Below are positions 1 through 12,115 of a stretch of 64,000 bases of DNA, piece after piece. Below the pieces are notes generated by a model that saw only the letters and a program-made list of their open reading frames with translations, did not search any database and was not told the origin of the DNA. This DNA comes from Nepenthes gracilis (taxonomy: Eukaryota; Streptophyta; Magnoliopsida; Caryophyllales; Nepenthaceae). Made by a program: the position numbers and the translations under genes. The stretch covers positions 8,517,991 to 8,581,990 of the forward strand of contig BSYO01000024.1 in NCBI GenBank assembly GCA_033239525.1, in the 5' to 3' direction. Every line of letters begins with the position of its first letter. The first letter of the stretch is position 1.

Positions 1-767
1 TCTAAAAATCCTAACGAAAAATCAGTAAACTTTTGGCTGTAAAACGGTTGTCAGACTAAATATAAACCTATAGAATATCTCTGTATAACATATACATTAT
101 ACAACAACAACAAACACAGGATCCAAATGCCATAGTATATTTGTGGCTCCAACGTCGAGTCTCCAGATACAACGTCGAACAAAGAAATGTTACTAGGTAC
201 TAAAATATAAACCATAATTGCCTGCGAAAGTATATATATAACCATCAATATACAGCAGAACTAAACTATCTGTATATCCTTAATACAACAGATACAAATC
301 ATCAAAATATACAAAAGTCCTCCGGGCATAAGTATAAAATCACATAATCTAGGTCCTTAAAATCTTCTTCAAAGTCCAGAACCTAAACAACTACTAATCT
401 CTACTTCATCTTATTGGGTATAAACTCATACTCATTTGAAGATAAGAAAAATAGTAATGAGTGAGCCAAACACTCAGTAAGGTATAATATAATTAAGAAC
501 AATACGCGATATATTCAAAGTGAAGTAGAGGAGGGATATAGGAATATAATAAAAAAGTATAAGCATGAAATAGGAATATATTTTTAAAATATATTTATCA
601 TACCCGTTTTACTTCTGATTCTTTTAGGTTCTAAAACATACAAAAATTTTATTATTTTAGGGCCAAGCCTTACTAGCTAATGGTGTGGCTAAATGAGGAA
701 AGAAATATGTATACTTTCACACATTCTAAGGCACTACACACGCAATTTAACACCCCATGATGAGCGG
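1..767 (-). repeat. Family X LTR, left part (interrupted)
   Basis: This is the left part of a chromovirus-type LTR lying on the minus strand; it continues at 9775-11156 after the inserted element at 768-9774. Similarity to the LTR at 15971-18049 is visible by eye, for example the GGATCCAAAT block near 119 (matching 16132) and the 'gtaatgagtgagccaaacactcagtaaggta' type block near 455 (matching 16529). By that comparison the LTR terminus should lie about 40 bases before the window starts. Because sequence to the left is missing, it could be a solo LTR or the 5' LTR of a minus-strand element. Confidence 0.7.
763..767. repeat. Target site duplication AGCGG (left)
   Basis: AGCGG directly precedes the left LTR and is repeated exactly at 9775-9779 directly after the right LTR. 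Five bases is the usual size for Ty3/gypsy integration. Confidence 0.93.
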
Positions 768-2410
768 TGTGACGAAACAATTTTTTTTTTTTTGCATTCT
801 GCCAGCGACCTCTCGGAACTGACACCAGGGTTTTAGTGATCCGGTTAGGGCCGATCATGCATACCAATCACAGATGTCATCCAAGGCCCATACACAATAT
901 CCATAAAATGTGTAATGGAAGCCAATTTATTAACCTGCCGAAACATTTACATTCATCCCCATAAACTTATTTATGTATACATGGTTATAAAGCTCTAATT
1001 ACGACAATTTATATATTTCAGCCAAATCATCACAATAAGACCGCTTCTTCCGGGTAACTCAAAATGTGCTTCCAAGTCCTTAGAATCATTCAGACGGAAC
1101 TCTAGTCACTCCCTCTCGTCCGGCACAAGTTCTATAGTTTCATCTGGAAGGGGAAAAAATAGAAAACAGTGAGTCGGAGCTCAACAAGGTACATGCAAAT
1201 CTTCCGTAAAGCGTTTATGTTGTAAGGCAGATACAGACACATATGCAACATGAATATTATAAAACAACTGTTGACTGGACAGATACATATGCAGTAAAAG
1301 TAAAACAACAGTTGATCAGACAGATACATAAACAGCATAGATTTTATAAAACAGAAGTTAACCGAACAGATACATATGCAGTAAGAGTAAAATAACAGTT
1401 GATCGAACAATACATGTAAGGTAGTTAGGAAGGTTGGGGCAGTCAAATTCTAAAAATCGGAATAGAAAATAGAGTCGGTCATATTAAAAAATTTCTCTTC
1501 TCTTTTATTTTTATCGGTAAAGGACGTCACTAGCAGAAGGGGTAATAATCGATAATAGATTGCGCACATCTCCTCATAATTATGGCAATACCTCCTTGTA
1601 CAAAGCCCCGAGGACGGCTTTCACTTCCTCCCTGTACAAAGCCCTAAGAACGGCTCTCACTTTCCTCCTTGTACAAAGCCTCGAGGGTGGCTTCCTTTCG
1701 TTATCCTCGACTACAACCATAATGTTCTAAGGCATGCCGGAGAACTTTATCTCCTAGTGCTAAGGTCCGTTTCTTAAAGGCCGATTCACTTTTTCTTTAG
1801 TTCACATTCCGGACGGACACAAAACTTTCGGTCGTCATATTACAAAGTCAATTTCAAGTTTATTTTTCTTATTCCGGTAAAGTAAAAAGACTTTCAGTTG
1901 ACATAAAGCAGGTTTTCAGTCCATAAAACTCATGCCGGTCAATTATGATTCAAAGCCGGTTTACTTTTTCATTCTTATGCAATCCAAATTCAATCATAAG
2001 TTGAGCAGAAAACGGAAAGCAGAAGGCAGCAAGCACGAATTAGCCATGAAATTAAAATTATATTTTCAGTTCGATCGTGAACAAGTATGACGTCAGAGAT
2101 GCAGTTTATCAAGTAGTAATTGAAATAGCTAGTCTAATATACTTTATGCTGAAGCTTTTCAATCTGAAGAGAACACTTGCAAATTTTCTTAAAGCCAAGA
2201 CTTGAAAACACGAGTAAAGTCTGAGTTTAAAAAGGGAAAGTACACTTATATTAGGCCATTATTACAATTTAAGCTTGAAAACGGGAGGTGGTACACTTGC
2301 CTGACTATTGACCGCCCACTCCGACTAATCTTGAAGTTTTTCTCCTTCTTCACTTCTTACCCTCCTTTTTTGTCAGGAATTCTCACACCGGCCTCCCATC
2401 TGGAGCTCAG

Positions 2411-2419
2411 TATATAAAG
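2411..2419 (+). promoter_or_regulatory. TATA-like site antisense to the element
   Basis: TATATAAAG on the plus strand is kept in both LTRs (also 9229-9237) in the same context after GAGCTCAG. It points opposite to gag-pol, so it could be an antisense LTR promoter or chance. Confidence 0.3.
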
Positions 2420-2559
2420 AGGAGGAATTAGGTCAGTAAGTGGGGTGGGTCACCTACTTGGTACTTTTATCTAGAAGGTCAATGGGGTAGTTTACTTGTT
2501 CTGATTAGATTGGGATCTAGTTGGGATCTAACGACAAAGTTAGCCCTTGTCCTTTGAAT

Positions 2560-2790
2560 TCGGTAGTCAATTCTAGTTGGTCAATATTTTCTTCAAAGTC
2601 AGTCAACTTTTCTATTAGTCAACTTTTTCGGTCAACGCTTCTTACTCTAATCCGGCCAACTTTTACTGAAAGCCGGCCTATGTTTCTTTTTCTTATTCAA
2701 CGTTGGTCAATATTAAAAATCGGTCAACCTTTCGGTCAACCTTCCGGTCAATGTCTTGACACCGGTCAAAATTTTGACGCCGGTCAACGT
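2560..2790 (-). promoter_or_regulatory. W-box-rich block in LTR U3
   Basis: I count 11 GTCAA words on the plus strand (2572-2787), each preceded by G or A, so each reads TTGACC or TTGACT on the element's sense strand. That is the WRKY-factor W-box. The block lies about 115-345 bp into U3. The right LTR has 8 such words in the matching stretch (about 9430-9660). Function is inferred only. Confidence 0.5.
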
Positions 2791-2906
2791 CTGATTGCCA
2801 TTATTTTAGGTCTACTAGTGGTATAAGGCCACTCCGATTTAAGTTGACATTAAAACACTCCGGTTTTTAAGTAGCCATATTTTACTTTGATTTCGCGACC
2901 TCACAA

Positions 2907-2918
2907 TTTTTCCCTACT
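2907..2918 (-). promoter_or_regulatory. Polypurine tract of the chromovirus
   Basis: On the minus strand, AGTAGGGAAAAA lies next to the 3' LTR, where second-strand priming is expected. Confidence 0.65.
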
Positions 2919-2987
2919 TAAAGAAATTTTGTCCCCAAAATTCAAATGAAGTTACATACCTCAATCAAACAATTGGGGATACTTGCT

Positions 2988-5900
2988 CTAGATTTCTTCT
3001 TCTCGTTCCCAGGTAGCTTTCTCAAGTGAGTGATTTCTCCATAGTACTTTCACCAGAAAAACCATCTTTGAACGCAGCCTTTAGTCTTTTCGGTCGAGAA
3101 TTTGTAGTGGTTCCTCGACGTAGGATAAATCCTTGTTGATTTCTAAGGGTTCGAATTTAATTATATGTGCAAGATCATAAATATACTTCCGGAGCATGGA
3201 TACATGGAACACGTCATGTACTTCTGTCAAACTTGGCGGCAGTGCCAACCTGTAAGCCACTTCTCCGATCCTTTCCAAAACCTCGAAGGGGCCAATGAAT
3301 CCTAGCTTAAGTTTACCCTTCACTCTAAATCGTAATGTCGTCTTGGATGGCGAAGCTTTCAGAAAAATAAAATCTCCTACCTCAAAATTCAATTCTGTCC
3401 TCCTTTTATCCGCATAGCTTTTCTGTCTGCTTTGCGCGATCCTCAAATTACTATGGATAGTTTTATTTTCTCAACCGTTTTCCTTATGATCTCTGGATCC
3501 AAAATCCTTCTATCTTCAGCCTCCTCACAGTGAATCGGCGACCTACATTTCCTTCCATATAGAGCCTCAAACGGCGTCATATCGATACTAGCCTGATAAA
3601 TGTTATTATAAGCAAATTCTACTAGTGTTAGGTAGGTATCCCAGGTGCCTTTCATTTCTAATACAGAAGCCCTCAGACTGTCCTCAAAAATCTGTATAGT
3701 TCGCTCAGATTGACCATCTGTCTGAGGGTAATAAGCCGTACTAAATTTCAATTCCGTACCCAACTATTTATGCAAACTTTTTCAAAACCTTGAGACAAAA
3801 CGGGGATCCCTGTCAGATACAGTGGAAGCATGAATTTTGTGTAGTCTTACGATCTCGTTTACATACAGTTGGGCCAGCTTATCACGTGAATAGGTCATCC
3901 TGATTGCCAAGAAGTGGGCTGACTTTATTAGCCGGTCAGCTATAACCCAAATGGCATCATGATTTCTAAGAGTCCTAGGTAGTCCCGATACAAAATCCAT
4001 AGCAATGTCTTCCCATTTTCAGCTTGGGATCAGCATTGGCTGTAATAACCCAAAAGGTTTTCTCCTTTTCGCCTTCAATTGTTGGCAAACGAGGCATTTT
4101 TCTACATAGGCCATGATATTTCTCTTCATGTTCCTCCACCAAAAAGTTTTCTTCAAATCTTGATACATCTTATTTGTTCCGGGGTGGATGGTATATCTAA
4201 ACCGATGGGCCTCCCTCAAAATCTTTTCTTTTAACTCCTTATCGTCTGGTACACATAATCGATCTCTAAACCTCAAAGCCCCGTCCGTTCGGACACTGAA
4301 CTCAACTCGGGACTCCTTACTCAAGTTACTTGCAATTTCTACAAGGAACGGATCATTAACTTACTTTTTCCTAATTTCACTAATAATCTCAGGCTGGATC
4401 TGAAAATAGGATAGGAGCATCCTATTGCCCTTAGCACATCGTCGGACATCACATTGTTTCAGATAGTCTAATAATTCAATTTACTTGATTTGTAGTTGTG
4501 CCACAATCCCTGTTCGCCGACTTAATGCGTCCACAACTACATTAGCCTTTTCAGGCTTATACTGTATCTCACAGTCGTAATCCTTTAAGAAATCAAGCCA
4601 CCTTCTTTGCCTCATGTTAAGCTCCTTTGGGAAAATAGATACTTGAGGCTTTTGTGATCAGAATGCATAAAACAGTTTTCACCATTTAGGTAATGCCTCC
4701 AAATTTTTAAGGCGAACACTACAGCAGCCAGCTCTAGATTATGGGTAGGGTAGTTCTTTTCATGCACCTTCAGTTGTCTAGACCCCTAAGCTACCACTCT
4801 ACTATGTTGCATCAATATACATCCCAAGCCTGCCTGAGAGGCGTCATAGTACACCCATAGCCTCCTAATCCTTCTGGAATTACCAATATTTGAGCAGTAG
4901 TTAGGTGATCCTTTAACTCCTGAAAACTCTGATCACACTCCTCTGTCCATTCGAATTTCTATTCCTTCTTCAGTAATCGAGTCAAGGGCACAGCAATCTG
5001 TGAAAAGTTTTCCATAAATCATCGGTAATAGCCTGCCATGCCCAGAAAGCTTCTAACTTCAGTTACAGAAGTCGGCCTATTACAGTTAGTAATGGCTTCT
5101 ACTTTCTTTGGATTCACAGAAATACCACCATCGAAAATTATATGTCCTAAGAACATCACATTCTCCAGTCAGAATTCACATTTCCCCAACTTTGCATATA
5201 ACTTTTCCTCACAGAGCACTTGGAGTACTATCATTAGATGAGTTTTATACTCCTCATAGTCCTTCGAATAGATTAAAATATCATCAATAAAAATCGTAAT
5301 AAATTTATCCAGATATTGCCTGAATACTCTATTCATTATATCCATAAAAGCGACAGGGGCGTTTGTAAGCACAAAGGCCATAACGAGGAACTCATAGTGG
5401 CCGTATCTTGTCCGAAAGGCAGTTTTGGCCACGTCCTCCGGCTTAATCCTCAACTGATAATAATCGGACCTTAAACAATTTTTGAGAACACTCGAGATCC
5501 CTGCAACTGATCAAACAAGTCATCAATACGCGGCAGAGGATATTTGTTCTTGATCGGGATTTTATTCAATTCACGATAATCAATACAAAACCACAACGAC
5601 CCATCTTTCTTCCTTACAAATAACACTGGTGCTTCCTAAGAAGGCACACTCAGTCTAATAAAATCCTTGTCTAGCAGCTCCTGTAATTGTAATCTTAACT
5701 CTTTCAATTCAGCAGGAGCCTTTCTATAAGGGGCCTTAGAAACTAGATTGACGCCGGAAACGATAGAGATCGCAAACTCAATCACCTGATGCGGAGGCAA
5801 TCTAGACAACTTCTCAGGAAATACATCCTCAAAATCGCGGATGACTAAAATGTCATTTGCCGGCACCTTATGACTTCCAGTAGTGTAGGCATAAGCCAGG

Positions 5901-6007
5901 TAAGCTTTACATCCGTTTTTCACCAGATGTTTGGCATGCAAGGCCGAGATCAAAATCGGCATTTCGTTTTTTTCTAATGCCTTGGAAGAAGAAGGTTTCC
6001 ATCCCAA
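2988..6007 (-). pseudogene. pol remnant: RT, RNase H, integrase, chromodomain
   Basis: Reverse transcriptase starts near 6007 (IRDFEDVFPEKLSRLPPH). Its catalytic box FIDDILIYS lies at about 5291-5265. RNase H homology, broken by stops, fills about 5000-4400. Integrase follows: a HHCC zinc domain (4324-4019, with HPGTNKMY and CLVCQQ), then the core with D in MDFVSGLP (about 3996), D in TVSDRDPRF and E in GQSERTIQ (about 3705). The tail has GDFIFLKASPS and HVSMLRKY. A chromodomain (VKVLWRNHSLEKATWE) ends at a stop at 2988 but is cut from integrase by one stop near 3081. The chromodomain is known to steer such elements to heterochromatin. Confidence 0.87.
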
Positions 6008-6178
6008 GAATATTAAAGTAGACCCTCTTCATAAAGCAATCAATGGTGACATGGTTCTCAACCAGTCAATCCATTCCCAGAATCACGTCAAAACCTCCCA
6101 GGTTTAGTAATACCAAATCCACAATTAGACATTGCCCACCTACTTTCATCATGCATCCAGGATACACAAGATCAGTAG

Positions 6179-7369
6179 TTACGAAGAATCCAGTAGGGGT
6201 GCAACCGACAATTCATAATTCAATGTATAAGGGGTAGTGGAGATAAGACACGTAAATTGTGGAGAAACAAAAGAGTGGGTAGATCCCGAGTCAAATAAAA
6301 CAGACACAGGAATTTCATAAACAGAAAGAGTACATTTCACAACATTTGGCGATGCCTCCGGTTCTTGGATAGTCACTGCAAAGGCCTTAGCCAGAATAGT
6401 AAGCTTTCTCCCCTCTAATCTTGGGCAATCCTTGATCAGGTGACCTTGCTGTCTACATCTAAAATAAGCTCCCGTCATTCGAAGGCACGCCTGCTTCGAG
6501 TGCATTCTCCCATAGGTGGTGCAGTGTGCAGTTGTCGTCCTCGAATCAGCCATTGACTGAGCGGGCACAACACCCTTTCCTTTCTCACTCGTCCTTGTCT
6601 TCTTGGACCACCCAAATGATCCCCCAGCAGATCCGCCACTAACACCTACCCAGCTAGCTGCCTTCTTTGCATAGAATTTCTCTATCTCCACCTCTTGTTC
6701 ATAGATAACTGCCTTATACAGTATATCAGCATACGTCTCAAGTTTTAATGTGGACAGTTGTTTCCAAATATCATCCTGAAGTTCTTGCTGAAACTTCTTC
6801 GTCTTTCTTAATTCGTCTTCTACATAATAAGCTGAGAATCGGGACAGCTCGATGAATTTTATATTGTACTCAGTCACCGACATACTCCCTTACCTTAATC
6901 TCATGAACTCCATCTCCTTTTGATCCCGGAGACTGGATGGAAAGTATTTTTCTAAAAAAGCTTAATCGAACATATCCCAAGTGATCATCTCATCGGGTAT
7001 TCCTAGCGCTCTCTTCCTCATGCCCTACCAGCTGTCCGCTTCGCCCTCCAACTTATACACGGTGATGGTAACCTTCTCCTGGTCCGTATACCGAATCACT
7101 GTAAATATTTTCTTCATCCTTTTAAACCATATATCAGCTTATGTCGGATTGGATTTTTCCAAAAAGCTCGGCGCTCGTTCTACCGTGAATCGATCATACG
7201 TGGTTGGAGCCAGGATGGCCGAATCTGGCTCGGTTACAAGGACCGGAGCCATATGCCTGTGCTCGACAAACTCCACTACGTTGGTCATTCTTTCCACTAA
7301 GTCTATATAGGCGGCCTCCCGATCATAGGGTGTATTACGGCCATTTCTTCTTCCTCTTCCACTAACCAT
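6179..7369 (-). pseudogene. gag and protease remnant (chromovirus)
   Basis: Gag would form the particle, bind the RNA and be cut by the aspartic protease. The first ATG with a plausible frame is at 7369, opening a basic stretch rich in Arg and Gly. Gag homology then runs through several stops and frame changes to the 234-residue segment starting at 6883. That segment has one CCHC-type zinc knuckle (RCRQQGHLIKDC), in which the first cysteine is replaced by tyrosine. The protease follows, with active-site motif LFDSGSTHSFVS near residue 195 of that segment. The knuckle change and the stops show that the copy is dead. Lineage fits Tekay/Del. Confidence 0.85.
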
Positions 7370-7570
7370 CCTAAGATCAAAACAGGCACAACATCATAAT
7401 CCTAAAAAGTATCCATCAACTCATTAATTTTGAACTTAGGCTAGGTTTCAAGCTTCCTTAGGACTCTAGTTGCCTCAATTACCTTGGCCTACTTTTTACG
7501 AAAATTCAGAACAAAGACTCAAACCTATACTTCTATACTTTCGATTGATCAATTCCTAAGGCATCTCATC

Positions 7571-7582
7571 TCTCTAATATCA
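7571..7582 (-). promoter_or_regulatory. Primer-binding site, degenerate initiator-tRNA-Met type
   Basis: On the minus strand, TGATATTAGAGA lies two bases inside the 5' LTR end. It matches the usual plant tRNA-iMet site TGGTATCAGAGC at 9 of 12 positions. Confidence 0.7.
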
Positions 7583-7584
7583 AT

Positions 7585-9774
7585 TGTGACGGAACGGATT
7601 TTTTTTTGCATTCCGTCAGCGACCTCCCGGAACTGACACCAGGGTTTTCGTGATCCGGTCTGGGCTAATCATGCATACCAATTACAGGATCACATATGCC
7701 ATCTAGGACCCATACACGATATCCATAAAATGTGTAACAGAAGCCAATCTATTAACATGTTGAAGCATTTATATTCATCCCCATAAACTCATTTATGAAT
7801 ACATGGTTATAAAGGTCAAATTACAACAATTTATATATTTCAGCCGAATCATCACAATAAGACCGCTTCTTCTGGGTAACTCAAAATGTGCTTCCAAGTC
7901 CCTATAATAATTCGGACGGAGCTCTAGTCACTCCCTCTTGTCCGGCACAAGTTCTATAGTTTTATCTAGAAGGGAAAAAAAAGAAAATAGTGAGTCGAAA
8001 CTCAACAAAGTACATGCAAATTTTTCGTAAAGCGTTTATGTTGTAAGGCGGATACAAATTCATATGTAACATGAATATTATAAAATAACTGTTGACCGGA
8101 CAAATACATACGCAGCAAGAGTAAAACAACAGTTGACCGGATAGATACATAAACAGTATGGATTTTATAAAACAACAGTTGACCAGACAGATATATATGT
8201 AGCAAGAGTAAAACAACAGTTGACTGGACAATACATGTAAGGTAGTCAGGAAGGTCGGGGCAATCAAATTCTGAAAATCGAAACAGAAAACAGAGTCGGT
8301 CATATCATAAAAATTTCTCTTCTCTTTTATTTTTATAGGTAAAGGATGTCACTAGCGGAGGGGACAATAATCAAGGATAGATTGAGCACATCTCCTCACA
8401 ACCATGGCACTACCTCATTGTACAAAGCCCAATGATGGCTCTCACTTCCTCCTTGTACAAAGCTCTGAGGACGACTCTCACTTTTTTCCTTATACAAAGC
8501 CTCGAGGGCGGCTTCCTTTCGTTATCCCCGATTACCACCATAATATTCTAAGGCATGCCGGAGAACTTTATCTCCCAGTGCTAAGGTCTGTTTCTTAAAG
8601 GCCGGTTCACTTTTTCTTTAGTTCACATTCCGGACAGACACAAAACTTTCGATCGTCATATTACAAAGCCAATTTTAAGTTCATTTTTCTTATTCCGGTC
8701 AAGTAAAAAGACTTTCAATTAACATAAAACCGATTTTCAGTCAATAAAACTCATTCCGGTCAATTATGATTCAAAGTCGGTTTACTTTTTCATTGTTATG
8801 CAATCCTAGTTTAATCATAAGTTGATCAGAAAACGGAAAGCAGAAGACAGCAAGCATGAATTAGCCATGAAATCAAAATTATATTTTCAGTCCGATCATG
8901 AACAAGTATGACGTCAGAGATGCAGTTTATCAAGTAGTAATTGAAATGGCAAGTCTAATATACTATATGCTGAAGCTTTTCAATCTGAAGAGAACACTTG
9001 CAAATTTTCTTAAAGCCGAGACTTGAAAACAGGAGTAAAGTCTGAGTTTAAAAAGGGAAAGTACACTTGTATTAGGCCATTATTACATTTTAAGCTTGAA
9101 AACAGGGGGTACACTTGCCTGACTGTTGACCGCCCACTCCGACTAATCTTGAAGCTTTTCTCCTTCTTCACTTCTTACCCTCCTTTCTTGCCAGGAACTT
9201 CCACACCGGCCTCTCATCTGGAGCTCAGTATATAAAGAGGAGGGATTAGGTAGAGTAAGTGGGGTGGGTTACCTACTTAGTGCTTCCCTTCAGGGTTAGG
9301 TGGGAGTGAGTGGGGTAAGTTACCTACTTGGTACTTTTATCTAGAAGGTTAATGGGATAGTTTACTTGCTCTGATTAGATTGGGATCTAGTTAGGATCTA
9401 ACGACAAAGTTAGCCCTTATCTTTTGAATTCGGTAGTCAATTCTAGTCGCTCAACATTTTCTTCAAAGTCGGTCAACTTTTTTGTTGGTCAACTTTTTCA
9501 GTCAACGCTTCTTACTCTAATCCAGACAACTTTTACTCAAAGCCGGCCTATATTTCTTTTTCTTATTCAATGTTGGTCAATATTAAAATCGGTCAACCTT
9601 TCGGTCGATCTTCCGGTCAACGTTTTGACGCCGATCAACATCTTGATGCCGGTCAATGTTTGATTGCCATTATTTTCGGTCTACCAGTGGTGTAAGACCA
9701 CTCCGATTTAAGTCGACATTAAAACACTCCGGTTTATAAGTAGCCATATTTCACTTTGATTTCGGGACCTCACA
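7585..9774 (-). repeat. 5' LTR of the 768-9774 chromovirus
   Basis: 2,190 bp and the partner of 768-2905. It is 52 bp longer because of a local duplication around 9240-9340, where the stretch with 'agtggggt' and 'acctacttgg' occurs twice. The subrepeats seen in the left LTR recur at about 8075-8235, 8405-8515 and 9430-9665. For an element read on the minus strand this LTR carries the promoter. Confidence 0.92.
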
Positions 9775-9779
9775 AGCGG
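9775..9779. repeat. Target site duplication AGCGG (right)
   Basis: Exact match to 763-767. The family X LTR sequence resumes from here. Confidence 0.93.
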
Positions 9780-11156
9780 TACACCTTTCACTAGGTATAC
9801 AGAGCCATAAAGCTGTGCTACCATAACCCCTGTGGCCCAGAGGCAATTCTCATACTACCACAGTCATATCCTAATGTATGTCAGAAAATATTATCTTCTA
9901 AATATAAATCATTGGTCCAATTTCATGATTACTTGCTCTTAGAAAAATTCCATACTCATTCTTAACACTTTGATTTCACTCCCCGAAGAATGGTTCATCA
10001 ACACTTAGCATATCATAGAATTCTCTTCTTATACTTTTCATATCTTACATAATTCTTGGATATAGACACAGATAATCATATTCTTATGAGTTTAAATATT
10101 CACATGCCTTTAATTACATGTACAAATCAACATAAATTTTAAAACATTTAAGAAATTCTTACTACAATAAGTCAAATATAACCTTAAAACTCTCGGAGGA
10201 TAAATCCCTTCACAAATACATCCAAAAATATTTTTAGAATACATAAAATAACACATAAAAATATATGTAAATAAATTCCAAATAATTAAAGCACCCACAT
10301 TTATAAAATTAGGGTTTCAAATATCTAAAGTCAAATAATGCATAAACCCTAAATTACATGGGTAAAAATGTCAAGGCGTGGGTTAGGGTTTTTCATGTGC
10401 ACAAAACAGTATAAAACTACCAAATCGAACACTTAATCAATAAATAATCATACTCAAGACATGGGTATCTATTTTCTAAGGCCCAATCATACGAAAATCT
10501 CAAAATAAATGGATAAAAGCATTCGGGCACGGGGTTAGGGTTTCACGTACGAAATACCGCATAAAACTTAGAAATCGGACGTGAAATTAACATATATACA
10601 TGCTCAAATCATGGGTATCATAAAGTAAAAGTATGGTCGGGTATTGTGACGAAAAAACCTGAAGGGATCAGAACAAAAAGTACAAAGAGAGAAAAAAAGT
10701 ATATGGGTGTACTTACCTCAACCCGATTTACAACTTCTTCAACTAGTTCTAAACTGAAATTGAACCCGAGAGCCTCAATCACTTCCTTATCTCTCTTTTC
10801 CTTCGTGTTCTCTCTCTCTCCTCTCTCTTTGGTCACTTGAAAAGTGACGCAGAAAAACCTTGGCACACATTTATATTGGTGGCTGGCACATGAGCTCAAG
10901 CCCGACGCGCTTCAGGCGCACCCAGCTTGGATCCAGCTGCTGCCGCCAGTACTCGAGTGCCGGGCAAGCGTGGGCCTGCTGGAATGGGTGCCCCCAGCTC
11001 TGCGTCGGGCGCTCGACGGGTGTCCCCCGCTGTTTTCCCATTTCCTTTCCGAAACTTGATTTTTCGCATATATTAAGCCTAATTTTAATTGTATTATCTT
11101 AATTATTCATAATTATGATATTATAAAAACTGATATTTTACGGTTACAAACTCTAC
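9780..11156 (-). repeat. Family X LTR, right part
   Basis: Continuation of 1-767 after the 9-kb insertion; together they give about 2.15 kb. The end AACTCTACA at 11156 fits an LTR end ('CA'), after which Tat integrase sequence begins. A minus-strand TATA-like site (ATATAAAT) lies at about 10869-10877, followed downstream by a CT/GA-rich stretch (10680-10830), the same layout as in the LTRs at 13337, 15971 and 36978. The GC-rich part (10880-11040) resembles 17760-17910 in composition and position. Confidence 0.65.
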
Positions 11157-12115
11157 AATTGCCGTGGTCATTCACATAGTCGGGGCTCAACATCTTAGGC
11201 CCATCGCCCATTGCATTTGGGTAGAAGGAGTTCATCATTGTCAGCATCGACTACATGATGAAGAGGGTAGAAGTCACCTCACTAGCATGGATCATTGAGC
11301 AGAATGCCACTTAGTTTGTTCGACAGAGTATCGTATGCAGATTTAGGGTTTCTGAGGTTATAGTCATCGATAATAAAACCCAATTCACCAGTAAATGCTT
11401 CACCAAGTATTGTACGAGTTTGAAAATCCGGTTGGTTCACACTTCTATGACCTACTCTCAAGCAAACAGGTAAGTGAAAGTCATAGATCGAACGCTGTTA
11501 CACAGGTTGAAAACGAAGCTTCAAGACGATGGGGGCTCTTAGGTGAACGAGCTACCTTTCATACTATGATCCTACAGGACGACACCAAGGAAACCAACAC
11601 AAGAGACACCCTTCAACCTATGCTATGGAACTAAAGCGGTCATCCTGGTTGAGATCGGTTTGTCTAGCTTTTAATTCGAATATTTTAACCCATTAAGCAA
11701 GTTTTGACAACTAACAAAACATCACGACTTATTTGAACAAGCCTGAGATGTCACAAAATTGTGCACAGTGGCTTACCAGTAATGGATCGCTCTGTACTAC
11801 AACAAGAAGATGAAAGCAAGCCAATTCGAGGTGAAGGACCTACTTCTATAGAGTATAAAGGCAACAAACAAGAACACCAATAAGAATAAATTTTTTCCAA
11901 GTTAGTAGGGGCCATTTCTCATCTCAATGATTCTCTAGAGTGGTGCGTATAAGTTATGCACCTAGAATGACAAATTGGTCCCAAGGACATATAATGCCAT
12001 CCACCTCAAAAAATACTACCAATGATTCCTTACCAAATACAGGTAAGTCTACCTGTACATTACGTGGGTTGCTTGCATTATGTACCACATTTCAACTTAA
12101 AAAATGATTGTTTTT
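11157..12115 (+). pseudogene. Tat-type integrase fragment
   Basis: Plus-strand translation in several frames gives a Tat/Retand-type integrase: VIVIDNKTQFTSKCFTKYC (11360s), then a GGSWVNELPFILWSYRTTPR type block near 11530-11570 and PTQETPFNLCYGTKAV near 11590-11630. The tail block ARYYNKKMKASQFEVKDLL lies near 11790-11850. It is closely like the minus-strand integrase at 56870-57592. Stops and shifts break it, and no open frame covers the domain. The upstream part of the element is missing because the family X LTR cut in at 11156. Confidence 0.78.

Larger units (their letters stand above)
768..2905 (-). repeat. 3' LTR of the 768-9774 chromovirus
   Basis: 2,138 bp, from TGTGACGAAAC to GACCTCACA on the plus strand. 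It matches 7585-9774 along its length with scattered substitutions and lacks a 52-bp duplication found in the other LTR. It contains short tandem repeats (about 1255-1415 with a period near 44; about 1590-1690 with a period near 41) and a dense GGTCAA cluster at 2560-2790. A minus-strand TATA-like site (ATATATAAAT) lies near 1010, which would leave about 240 bp of R-U5. Confidence 0.92.
768..9774 (-). mobile_element. Complete Ty3/gypsy chromovirus (Tekay/Del type), decayed
   Basis: This is a full-length LTR retrotransposon of 9,007 bp on the minus strand, with two LTRs that begin TG and end CA, a primer-binding site, a polypurine tract and gag, protease, reverse transcriptase, RNase H, integrase and chromodomain in that order. 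It is flanked by the perfect 5-bp duplication AGCGG. The lineage call rests on the integrase tail (GPFEVLERIGEVAYRLALPP, VFHVSMLRKY) and the C-terminal chromodomain, both typical of Tekay/Del chromoviruses. The coding region has several stops and frameshifts, so the copy cannot move by itself. It sits inside an older family X LTR. Confidence 0.93.

Noticed and set aside
673..867. 64-codon frame on the minus strand
   Set aside because: It runs across the join between the family X LTR and the inserted chromovirus LTR, so it is a chance frame.
10646..11102. Overlapping plus-strand frames of 64-80 codons, GC-rich
   Set aside because: They lie in the R-U5/U3 part of a family X LTR and are not kept in the other copies.
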